From: Streptosporangium amethystogenes
Lineage (GTDB): Bacteria; Actinomycetota; Actinomycetes; Streptosporangiales; Streptosporangiaceae
DNA: 64,000 bases
Reading direction: 5' to 3'
NCBI RefSeq assembly: GCF_000721075.1
Contig: NZ_JOEQ01000024.1
Span: 159,540 to 223,539 of the forward strand
This document shows, one piece after another, positions 8,276 through 15,448 of the stretch. Positions within the stretch are counted from its first letter, which is position 1, and every line of letters starts with the position of its first letter. Under the pieces are notes generated by a model. It saw nothing but the letters and a program-made list of their open reading frames with translations. It was not told the DNA's origin and did no database searches. The translations under genes were made by a program, and so were the position numbers.

Positions 8276-8313
8276 TAGCTGGCACAGCAGAATCTAGCTG
8301 GCACAGCAGAATC
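8276..8313. repeat. perfect tandem duplication of 19 bp upstream of the tRNA gene
   Basis: Two contiguous identical copies (8276-8294 and 8295-8313) beginning TAGCTGGCACAGCAG. They lie 20 bases before the tRNA and are followed by the palindrome CCGGACAAGTCCGG (8313-8326). The duplication lies in the presumed promoter of the tRNA and may be a recent slippage event. Confidence 0.85.
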
Positions 8314-8332
8314 CGGACAAGTCCGGAAATAT

Positions 8333-8406
8333 GCCCCGATAGACCAATCGGCAGAGTCGATGGACTCAAAATCCATTCAGTGTGGGTTCGAATCCCACTC
8401 GGGGCA
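8333..8406 (+). tRNA. tRNA-Leu (anticodon CAA) with a short variable loop
   Basis: A 74-nt cloverleaf. The acceptor GCCCCGA (8333-8339) pairs with TCGGGGC (8399-8405) and the discriminator is A8406. The D arm is GAC/GTC around an 11-base loop with GG. The anticodon stem ATGGA/TCCAT encloses CTCAAAA, giving anticodon CAA (8367-8369). The T arm is GTGGG/CCCAC with the canonical loop TTCGAAT. CCA is not encoded. The variable region is only five bases (TCAGT), whereas bacterial leucine tRNAs normally have a long variable arm. The cloverleaf is certain; leucine identity rests on the anticodon and A73. Confidence 0.9.
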
Positions 8407-8412
8407 CAGTCA

Positions 8413-8445
8413 GCTGAGCCGGTCGACGAGATCGACCGGCTCAGC
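8413..8445 (+). terminator. terminator of the tRNA gene
   Basis: A perfect 14-bp stem (8413-8426 with 8432-8445), loop CGAGA, six bases after the tRNA and followed by CACTTTC. It separates the tRNA from the downstream LAGLIDADG gene. Confidence 0.85.
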
Positions 8446-8506
8446 CACTTTCAACGCGATCTGTAGTTACCCGAAAACTGTCGGTAGCGCTTGGCATGGT
8501 GGTCCC

Positions 8507-9274
8507 ATGCACCCCCGCGAAACCGTCGACCGCGCTCTCCACCTCTCGACGCTCGGCCTCATCGACCGACAGGTCGCCGAACTCTGCAACGTCTCCATTG
8601 GAGCGGTCCAGAAATGGCGTACTGGTTCACGACGCACCAATGACTTCGAAGATGAAAGACGGCATCGCTGCTGTCCTCGGTGCCACGGCCGCAAGTTCGA
8701 CTCCCAGGCCTACGCTTACCTTCTCGGTCTGTATCTGGGCGATGGTCACATCCTTCTGGGCAAGAAGGGGGTATACCAGCTGTCACTCGCTTGCTGCGCC
8801 ACATGGCCGGGTCTTACCGAGGCAGCGGGCGCGGTCCTATCGGCAGTCATGCCAACCTCATCAGTGAGTTACAGGACACTGTCCGGATATATCGAAGTAA
8901 AGAGCTATTCCAAACATTGGGCATGCCTATTTCCTCAGCATGGCCCGGGGCGCAAGCACGAACGCAAGATTGAGCTGGAGCAGTGGCAGCGGGAGATCGT
9001 TGATCTACATGCCGCAGATTTCGTACGTGGTCTGATGCACTCCGACGGCTACCGAGGCATGAACCGTGTGCGCCGCCACTTCAATGGCAGTGATCGCTGG
9101 TACGAATACCCGCGTTACCTATTCAGCAACGAGTCCACAGACATCCTCGCACTCTGTGGCGAAGCGCTGGACACGCTTGGGGTGGAATGGCGATACAACA
9201 AGCCCAACCAGCTCTCCGTGGCCAAGCGGGCCGCTGTTGAGCGGTTGGACGAGTTCGTGGGGCCGAAGTACTGA
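8507..9274 (+). CDS. orphan HTH plus double-motif LAGLIDADG-like protein
   Basis: A 255-residue protein starting MHPRETVDRA at ATG 8507 (weak GGTGG upstream). Residues 15-40 form a helix-turn-helix (IDRQVAELCNVSIGAVQKW). A CPRC element (56-59) follows; then two LAGLIDADG-like motifs, LLGLYLGDG (72-80) and FVRGLMHSDG (172-181), the acidic residues of which would bind metal in a single-chain homing endonuclease. Between them is FPQHGPGRKHERKIEL, a block I associate with a family widespread in actinomycetes and annotated as HTH or homing endonuclease proteins. It is not inside an intron or intein. Codon use is less GC-biased than the neighbours (GAA, TAT, AAA, TCA), suggesting transfer. Catalytic activity is not established. 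Confidence 0.78.
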   Translation: MHPRETVDRALHLSTLGLIDRQVAELCNVSIGAVQKWRTGSRRTNDFEDERRHRCCPRCHGRKFDSQAYAYLLGLYLGDGHILLGKKGVYQLSLACCATWPGLTEAAGAVLSAVMPTSSVSYRTLSGYIEVKSYSKHWACLFPQHGPGRKHERKIELEQWQREIVDLHAADFVRGLMHSDGYRGMNRVRRHFNGSDRWYEYPRYLFSNESTDILALCGEALDTLGVEWRYNKPNQLSVAKRAAVERLDEFVGPKY

Positions 9275-9344
9275 GGTGGCCCGGTGAGGGGCGCCCCGGT
9301 GGGCGAGTAGGTTGCTCGCAAGACGGTGTGACGGAGGGGGATGC

Positions 9345-9938
9345 ATGGGAATCGTGGAGAACGGCCAGGCGGAGCTGAGCGGTCCCGGTGCCGGGCGGGT
9401 GTGCCTCCCGGAGGAGGTGCTGCTCCGCGGGCACGGGGTGGTGCTCCGGGAGTGGGAGGACGGCGATCTGGGGGCGATGGTGAAGCTGTTCGACGACCCC
9501 GAGGTGGCGTACTGGACGCCGCTGGTCTCGCCGTTCGATCCGCAGGCGGCACGGGCCTATCTGGACCGGGCCCGGCAGCGGCGGGCGGCCGGGGAGCGGC
9601 TGCAGTTGGCGATCACCGTGGACGGGGGTGAGCCCGCAGGTGAGGTGTTGCTGATGTTGAGCGGTCTCGGCCTGGATGTCGCGGAGATCGGTTACAGCGT
9701 GGGGTCCGCCTTCCGAGGGCGGGGGCTGGCGCGGGGGGCGGTGCGGGTGATGACGGAGTTCGCCCGTGACACGGTCGGGGTGTCGCGGCTGCTGCTGGAG
9801 ATCGAAGCGGGTAACGCGGCGAGTGTGTCGGTGGCCCGCTCGGCGGGGTACCGCCTGACGGACGCGCCTCCGGTGCCCGCTGAGGAGAAGGGCCGGCCGA
9901 TAGCGCTGCGGACGTGGGAGTACGAGGGGACCGGGTGA
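9345..9938 (+). CDS. GNAT N-acetyltransferase (RimJ/RimL-like)
   Basis: Cytoplasmic acetyl-CoA-dependent transferase of the Acetyltransf_3 type, 197 residues. ATG 9345 is preferred because GGAGGGGG ends four bases upstream; an out-of-frame ATG lies at 9341. The fold is recognisable from VVLREWEDGDLGAMVKLFDD at the N-terminus, EIGYSVGSAFRGRGLARGAV (acetyl-CoA pyrophosphate loop, R/Q-x-x-G-x-G/A) and LEIEAGNAASVSVARSAGY near the C-terminus. The acceptor could be a protein N-terminus or a small amine; nothing nearby decides this. It stands alone, downstream of the LAGLIDADG gene. Confidence 0.85.
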   Translation: MGIVENGQAELSGPGAGRVCLPEEVLLRGHGVVLREWEDGDLGAMVKLFDDPEVAYWTPLVSPFDPQAARAYLDRARQRRAAGERLQLAITVDGGEPAGEVLLMLSGLGLDVAEIGYSVGSAFRGRGLARGAVRVMTEFARDTVGVSRLLLEIEAGNAASVSVARSAGYRLTDAPPVPAEEKGRPIALRTWEYEGTG

Positions 9939-10113
9939 GGTGCCGTTGAGGATGGGGTTGGCGGCTCCGGCCGGGTGACGAGGAGACGCCCGTGCGGTGA
10001 GGGGTGGATGATGGTGCCCCGGGCGGCGGCGGGTACGAGCCAGGGAGGAGACTGTCGGTGCACGTCCGGCTCGGTCACGACAGCCCACCTTCCTCCATCT
10101 CGGCAGGAGAATC

Positions 10114-10920
10114 ATGAGCACACTCGCTGACAGGACCATCGCGGCCCTGCGTACCACCCATGACGAGCTGGCGGCCTTCGTCCGCGGCTTGGACGCCGCC
10201 GATCTCGATCGGCAGTCGGGCGCCTCGGAGTGGACCGTCGCCCAGGTGCTCAGTCATCTTGGCAGCGGCGCCGAGATCGGCCTGGCGACGTTGCGGGCGG
10301 CGCTGGGCGGTCAGGAGACTCCGGGCCAGGATTTCAACCACGGGGTGTGGGACCGCTGGAACGCGAAGGATCCTGAGGCGCAGGCCAAGGATTTCCTCGT
10401 CGCGGACGCGGAGATCGTCTCGGCCTTCGAGGGGCTTGACGCGGACGCCCGCGAGCGGCTCCGGGTCAGGCTGGGTTTCCTGCCGGCGCCCGGCGATGTC
10501 GCTCTGGTGGCCGGGATGCGGCTGAACGAGGCCGCGCTGCACTCCTGGGACGTGATGGTCGCCTTCGATCCGGCGGCCATCGTGGCGCCGGACACGGCCG
10601 GGGTGCTGACCGATCTGTACTCGGGGCCGCTTGATTTCATGGTCGGCTTCATGGGCAGGCCCGACGCCATCGATCCGCGTCTTGCCACGACTCTCCGGGT
10701 CGAGACGAGTGACCCCGAGCGGGTGCTGGGTCTCACTCTGGGCGAGACCGTCGGCTTCAGTGAGGCCCCTGAGCCTGCTGACGTCCTGTCGCTTCCGGCG
10801 GAGGCGTGGGTGCGTCTGCTCGGCGGCAGGCTGGCTCCGGAGCACACTCCGCCGTCGGTGAGCGTCACCGGCGACGGCGTCTCCCTGGACGATCTGCGCC
10901 GGGTGTTCCCGGGGATCTGA
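10114..10920 (+). CDS. maleylpyruvate isomerase-family (MDMPI/DinB-fold) protein
   Basis: A 268-residue protein with an N-terminal DinB-like four-helix bundle of the mycothiol-dependent maleylpyruvate isomerase family. The start ATG 10114 follows AGGAG at normal spacing. Landmarks are SEWTVAQVLSHLGSGAEI, in which the histidine is a likely metal ligand, and LNEAALHSWDVMVAFDP, which supplies another His. The C-terminal third is the small SCP2-like domain often fused to this family. Such proteins use or sense mycothiol, or bind metal, but most have no known reaction; this one should not be called maleylpyruvate isomerase itself. It is monocistronic and convergent with pyk. Confidence 0.8.
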   Translation: MSTLADRTIAALRTTHDELAAFVRGLDAADLDRQSGASEWTVAQVLSHLGSGAEIGLATLRAALGGQETPGQDFNHGVWDRWNAKDPEAQAKDFLVADAEIVSAFEGLDADARERLRVRLGFLPAPGDVALVAGMRLNEAALHSWDVMVAFDPAAIVAPDTAGVLTDLYSGPLDFMVGFMGRPDAIDPRLATTLRVETSDPERVLGLTLGETVGFSEAPEPADVLSLPAEAWVRLLGGRLAPEHTPPSVSVTGDGVSLDDLRRVFPGI

Positions 10921-11052
10921 CGTTCGCCGGTCGTCGGGAGACACCCCTTGGAGACGGGTACGCCTGTTTCCGCATGTGCCGCACGGTTGCAGGTCAGGGG
11001 TTATATCTGAGCCAGTGCGCGGGTGATCACCCCAGGTCGATCGGGGTCGTAT

Positions 11053-11078
11053 ACGGCCACCGCCGGGGCGGTGGCCGT
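11053..11078. terminator. terminator hairpin downstream of pyk
   Basis: Inverted repeat ACGGCCACCGCC (11053-11064) with GGCGGTGGCCGT (11067-11078), 15 bases beyond the pyk stop. It lies between convergent genes and may act in both directions. Confidence 0.75.
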
Positions 11079-11093
11079 TCGCGCGTGTGTCGA

Positions 11094-12524
11094 TCAGGTG
11101 GGGTTGGAGACCGCCGCCCCGATGGTGTGCACGCGCAGGGCGTTGGTGGAGCCCGCGGTGCCGGGAGGGGCGCCGGCCACGATGACGACCTTGTCGCCCT
11201 TCTGCAGGCGTGAGTGGGCCAGTAGCGCGGCCTCTACCTGGCGGACCATGTCGTCGGTGTGGTGGACGAACGGCACCTCGAAGGTCTCCACGCCCCAGGT
11301 CAGCGCGAGCTGGTTGCGGACGTGGCTGGCGGAGGTGAAGGCCAGCAGCGGGATCGGGGAGCGGTAGCGGGCCAGGCGGCGGGCGGTCTCGCCGGACATG
11401 CTGAACGCCACCAGCGCCTTGGCGCCCACGATGGCGCCGACCTCGGCGGCGGCGCGGGCGATGGCGCCGCCGGTGGTCTCCGGCAGCCGTTCGAGGCTGT
11501 GGGTGGCCTGGAGCGAGCTCTTCTCCGCGGTCGTGGCGATGCGGCTCATGGTCTCGACGACCTCGATGGGGTAGTTGCCGACCGAGGTCTCCCCGGAGAG
11601 CATGACCGCGTCGGCGCCGTCCATGACGGCGTAGGCGACGTCGGAGGCCTCGGCCCGGGTGGGGCGCGGTGCGGTGATCATCGATTCGAGCATCTGGGTG
11701 GCGACGATGACCGGGCGGGCCTTCTCGCGGCAGAGTTCGATGGCCCGCTTCTGCACGATGGGCACCTCTTCGAGGGGCAGCTCGACGCCGAGGTCGCCTC
11801 GGGCGACCATGATGCCGTCGAAGGCCTCGATGATCTCGGGGAGCCGCTCCACCGCCTCCGGCTTTTCGATCTTGGCGAGCAGTGGGAGGCGGATGCCCTC
11901 CTGCTCCATGATGTTGCGCACCACGTCGGCGTCGGAGGGACGTCTGACGAAGGAGAGCGCGATCAGGTCGAAGCCGGTGCGCAGGGCCCAGCGCAGGTCG
12001 GTCTCGTCCTTGTCGGTGAGGACGGGGGCACTGACCTTGACGCCCGGCAGGTTGAGGCCCTTGTTGTCGGAGATCATGCCGCCGATGATCACGCGGGTGG
12101 TGACGCGCTGGCCCTCGACCCGGGTCACCTCCAGGCGGACCCGGCCGTCGTCGACCAGGATGTTGTCTCCGGGGTGGACGTCCTTGGGGAGTCCCTGGTA
12201 GGAGGTGGAGACCTGCTCACGGTCGCCGGGGACCTCCTCTGTGGTGATCGTGAAGACGTCACCGAAGCCGAGGCGGACGGGGCCCTCTTCGAATTTGCCG
12301 ACTCGGATCTTGGGGCCTTGGAGGTCGGCCAGCAGACCTACGCCACGTCCGAGCTCGGCGGCAGCCTCCCTCACCCTGTCGTAAACCTCCTTGTGCAGCT
12401 CGTGGCTGCCGTGGCTGAGGTTGAAACGGGCCACGTCCATCCCGGCCGCGATCAGCTCGCGGAGACGTTCGGGAGAGGAGGTGGCGGGGCCGAGAGTGCA
12501 GACGATTTTCGCGCGACGAGTCAC
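11094..12524 (-). CDS. pyk: pyruvate kinase
   Basis: Glycolytic enzyme that converts phosphoenolpyruvate and ADP to pyruvate and ATP; 476 residues, the usual bacterial length. GTG 12524 gives the standard N-terminus (TRRAKIVCTLGPATSS) and is preceded by GGGTGGGA; in-frame codons further upstream encode nothing conserved. The active-site region is complete: FNLSHG, the catalytic Lys in LLAKIEKPEAV, the metal-binding MVARGDLGVELP and the signature AVMLSGETSVGNYP. Its position between gltBD and pdtaR matches the order known in related actinomycetes. It appears to be a single-gene unit closed by a hairpin. Confidence 0.97.
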   Translation of the reverse strand: MTRRAKIVCTLGPATSSPERLRELIAAGMDVARFNLSHGSHELHKEVYDRVREAAAELGRGVGLLADLQGPKIRVGKFEEGPVRLGFGDVFTITTEEVPGDREQVSTSYQGLPKDVHPGDNILVDDGRVRLEVTRVEGQRVTTRVIIGGMISDNKGLNLPGVKVSAPVLTDKDETDLRWALRTGFDLIALSFVRRPSDADVVRNIMEQEGIRLPLLAKIEKPEAVERLPEIIEAFDGIMVARGDLGVELPLEEVPIVQKRAIELCREKARPVIVATQMLESMITAPRPTRAEASDVAYAVMDGADAVMLSGETSVGNYPIEVVETMSRIATTAEKSSLQATHSLERLPETTGGAIARAAAEVGAIVGAKALVAFSMSGETARRLARYRSPIPLLAFTSASHVRNQLALTWGVETFEVPFVHHTDDMVRQVEAALLAHSRLQKGDKVVIVAGAPPGTAGSTNALRVHTIGAAVSNPT

Positions 12525-12803
12525 GGATCCCACCCTAATTGGTACAGACCACTTGGTCGTGACGTTGGTCATGGCGGCGATGAAAAATTCGGTGACATCA
12601 ACGCTACCCTCGGTGAACGGGAGGTTGCGAATCGCCCCTCGCCTCACGCTCACCGTGACCTTTCTCATCGAGGTCACAGATCCCCGCGTTCCCGGGCGAC
12701 CGCGGGTTCCAGAACGTGGGCTCGGCCTGTCGCGAAAGCCGGGCCGTACCGGCGCCTTCTCTCTCCGTACCGTGACGTGTCCGGCGGGGAACGGAGGCGC
12801 GGA

Positions 12804-13223
12804 TCACTCGTAGATGAGTTCCTCCATGACCAGTCCGGCGCCGATGCCCAGCAGCCAGACGTCCTTGACGAACGGGAGGCCCTGCTGGGTGGGGCGCAGG
12901 CCGCTCTCCTCCCGCATGCCCGGTGTCTTGAGGTAGAGCCCGAGCAGCCCTCCGGCGAAGGCGGTCAGCCCGGCGCCCGCCAGCAGCGAGGGCACCGCGG
13001 GGACCAGTAGTGCCGTACCCAGGGCGATCTCCGCGGCGGAGAGCAGTTTCACGAACCGCGTCGCTTCGATGTTCTTGAGGAACGGGTAGGTGCCCACCGC
13101 CATCCCGTGGACCCCCGCGGCGGTCTCCTCGTCGGCGGACCACTTGCTCAGCCCCGAGTTCAGGATGATCGCACCGGCGGCGGTTCGGGGTGGAATCTGG
13201 TGTGGACGCGCTAGAAGTCTCAT
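12804..13223 (-). CDS. DoxX-like small membrane protein
   Basis: A 139-residue membrane protein of the DoxX-like group. ATG 13223 is preceded by GAGGATCC. The segment AAGAIILNSGLSKW near the N-terminus resembles the conserved first helix of DoxX proteins, and three further hydrophobic segments follow (about residues 60-75, 80-97 and 122-133). A loop (KTPGMREESGLRPTQQGLPF) lies before the last helix. DoxX proteins have been linked to redox or thiol homeostasis, but the role here is unknown. It is flanked by pyk and the subtilase in the same direction, with wide gaps, so it is probably transcribed alone. Confidence 0.75.
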   Translation of the reverse strand: MRLLARPHQIPPRTAAGAIILNSGLSKWSADEETAAGVHGMAVGTYPFLKNIEATRFVKLLSAAEIALGTALLVPAVPSLLAGAGLTAFAGGLLGLYLKTPGMREESGLRPTQQGLPFVKDVWLLGIGAGLVMEELIYE

Positions 13224-13544
13224 GGATCCTCACAGTGACGAGATGGAGCCGGAAAACCGTTCTTCTTCCCCGGCCTGACCGCTCCACCCACCTGTTGATC
13301 CTCTTTTGAACACGACAAAACGAACATAACGGAGCGCCGTCTCCGTCGTGACACCCTTCCGCGGCCGGCGTTCCCATCGGATCCGCGGTGGGTGGCCGCA
13401 GTGGACCTGCGGCCGGGCTCTCCTGGATCCAGGGGAGCCCGGGCCCAGGTCGACCTCGATCTCTGTCACTGCGGCGCCTGACAACCGGGGGCGGCCGCTC
13501 CCCAGGAGAACCCCGACGTGGCCCTCGGGGACCTCGGTGCGGCC
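13224..13544. other. intergenic region with a near-perfect inverted repeat after the subtilase gene
   Basis: 321 bases without a credible gene. An inverted repeat at 13413-13442 (14-base arms around AT, one G-T wobble) lies about 100 bases beyond the subtilase stop and is a plausible terminator for that gene. The right part would carry the promoter of the DoxX-like gene; I cannot name a -10 box with confidence. Confidence 0.45.
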
Positions 13545-15218
13545 TCAGGGGGTGACGGAGGCCGCCTTGGCGGCGTCGACGATGCCGTGGCCGTAGAAGC
13601 CGTTGCGCGCCTTCGGACCCTCGCACTTGTGAACCTCGTCCGCCAGGAGGTCGATCTTGTAGACGTACTTGCGGGGCGAGGGGCAGGCCGTGCTCGTGGC
13701 GGTGGCGTACAGCAGGCGCTGGACGTCGGCGGGAGGCATGGTGAGGCCGCTCTTGTCCGGCTTGCCGAAGCGGCTGATCAGGATGGCGGCCACGCCGGTG
13801 GCGTGCGGGGCGGCCATGGAGGTGCCGACCAGGTACTGGTAGTAGGCGCAGACGTTGTCGCGGCACTCCCGAATGATTGATTTGTCCTTCGGCGTGCCGT
13901 CGGCGCTGATCCGTCCCTTGGCCCGCAGCGCGTTCTCCGGGGCGGCCGCCAGGATGCCCCTGGTCGGGTCGTAGAGGCCGCCGCCGTCGAACTCGTCGCC
14001 GCCGGGTGCCGACAGGTCGGTCTGCTCGATGCCGTAGTCGGAGTAGTAGGCCTTGCGCTTGCTCGGGCCGACCGCGGAGACCGAGATGACGCCCTTGGAC
14101 TCGGCCGGGACGTTGAGGCAGGAGTTGTCGACCTTGCGGGTGCGCTCGGCCTCGTTGGGGTAGTCGGGACTGGTCTCGTCCGTCTTGGGCCTGCCGAGGT
14201 CGGTGGAGCCGTTGCCGATGGCGCTGATGAGGGTGACACCCCGCTTGCGGGCGTAGTCGAGGGCGCGCTGCATGCCGGTGATGACGCCGCGCTGCTCCAG
14301 TTGCTCGGCCTTGGAGTCGGCGGGGTTGGCCTTGCAGTTGAACAGCCACGGGTCGACGTAGAAGCTCATGTTGACCACGTCGATCCCGGCGTCCGCGGCG
14401 TAGGTGAGCGCCTCGATGCTGGGCTTGAGGAAGAACAGGCCGGAGTCCCGGCCGGCGCGCAGGTTCACCAGGGAGACCCCGGGGGCGACGCCGGCGACGC
14501 CCCGGCCGTTGACCGGCGAGGCGATGGTGCTGGCCACATGGGTGCCGTGGCCGTCGTCGTCCCAGTCGACCGGGTCCTTGCAGTTCTTGAACTCGCAGGG
14601 CCCGTCGAGGGTCTTGCCGTTGGGGTCCTTGGGCCGGTCGGTCACGAAGTTGCGGCTCAGGGCGTAGTTGAAGTTGGGGGCGATGTCGGGGTGCCTGCCG
14701 TCGATGCCGGTGTCGATGACGCCGACCAGCACCTTCTTGCTGCCGGGGGCGGTGGCGTGGGAGCCGTCCGCGGTGGCGCCGATCATCTTCATGTCCCACT
14801 GCCGTTCGGCCAGCGGCTCGGAGGTGCCGATTCCGGATTTCCGGATGTCCGGGGTGCCGCTCTGCCCGAAGGCTCCGGAAGGGGGAAGGGCCGCGGGAAT
14901 CGCGGTGGCGGAGCCGATCCTGCGGTCGGAGGAGACGCCCACGACGGCGTCGCTGCCGGCGAGGTTCTCCACGAACCGGGAGCCTGGACCGCTGGCGACG
15001 ACATAGCCGAGCCGCGTCTCGGTGGACAGCGCGGTGCCGCCGCTCGCGTCGATCGCGTCGATCGCGCGGTCATGGGCGCCGTTGGCGTAGAAGACCAGGT
15101 ACTCGCGGGCCTGGCTCGCGACCGTGGTAGCCCCGCCGTCCAGGGCTCCCGCCGTGAGAGTGGCCGCCAGGGCGAGAACCGCTCCCGCGCCCGTCAGGCT
15201 TCTGATCCCGCGTCCCAT
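13545..15218 (-). CDS. secreted subtilisin-like serine protease (S8 family)
   Basis: Exported protease, 557 residues, from ATG 15218 with GGAGG six bases upstream. A signal peptide covers about residues 1-35. An N-terminal propeptide-like region (40-150) follows, then the peptidase S8 domain. The catalytic triad is visible: Asp169 in VGVIDTGIDGRHPD, His224 in DDDGHGTHVAS and Ser467 in VGTSMAAPHATG; the oxyanion Asn is in LISAIGNGSTD. Paired cysteines (for example CEFKNC) suggest disulfides in the mature enzyme. There is no C-terminal membrane helix or ESX gene nearby, so it is not a mycosin. It probably serves extracellular protein degradation; the target is unknown. Confidence 0.93.
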   Translation of the reverse strand: MGRGIRSLTGAGAVLALAATLTAGALDGGATTVASQAREYLVFYANGAHDRAIDAIDASGGTALSTETRLGYVVASGPGSRFVENLAGSDAVVGVSSDRRIGSATAIPAALPPSGAFGQSGTPDIRKSGIGTSEPLAERQWDMKMIGATADGSHATAPGSKKVLVGVIDTGIDGRHPDIAPNFNYALSRNFVTDRPKDPNGKTLDGPCEFKNCKDPVDWDDDGHGTHVASTIASPVNGRGVAGVAPGVSLVNLRAGRDSGLFFLKPSIEALTYAADAGIDVVNMSFYVDPWLFNCKANPADSKAEQLEQRGVITGMQRALDYARKRGVTLISAIGNGSTDLGRPKTDETSPDYPNEAERTRKVDNSCLNVPAESKGVISVSAVGPSKRKAYYSDYGIEQTDLSAPGGDEFDGGGLYDPTRGILAAAPENALRAKGRISADGTPKDKSIIRECRDNVCAYYQYLVGTSMAAPHATGVAAILISRFGKPDKSGLTMPPADVQRLLYATATSTACPSPRKYVYKIDLLADEVHKCEGPKARNGFYGHGIVDAAKAASVTP

Positions 15219-15338
15219 CGATCCTCCGCACCTGGCCTGATCACGAAAATTTATCCTTCAGGGATACGCACGACAAAGCGAACTCAATATCCGCTCTGCC
15301 CGTTTTTCCGCGAAGGGGTCAGTGAAACAGCCGATACA

Positions 15339-15380
15339 CACGGCGTTCCCGGGTGCGGCGCCGCACCCGGGAACGCCGTG
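15339..15380. terminator. perfect 42-bp palindrome, terminator of gltBD
   Basis: Two perfectly complementary 21-base arms (15339-15359 and 15360-15380) with no spacer, about 70 bases beyond the gltD stop and upstream of the subtilase gene. As RNA it would form a stem of up to 19 pairs. It is the longest perfect inverted repeat noticed in the window. Confidence 0.8.
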
Positions 15381-15448
15381 ACGTGCTCATATCGGCCGTG
15401 ACATAAACGGACCAAATACAACCTACTCAGTGTTCAGACCGGCTGTGC

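Noticed and set aside
10114..10920. Annotation as maleylpyruvate isomerase in an aromatic degradation pathway
   Set aside because: No gentisate pathway genes are nearby, and most members of this fold have other or unknown functions.
13413..13442. The inverted repeat after the subtilase as a mobile-element end
   Set aside because: There is no transposase or target duplication; its position after a stop codon fits a terminator better.
12604..14799. A 731-codon leftward frame spanning the subtilase and DoxX genes
   Set aside because: Arg/Pro-rich low-complexity translation in a shifted frame; the true genes in the same direction show full catalytic motifs.
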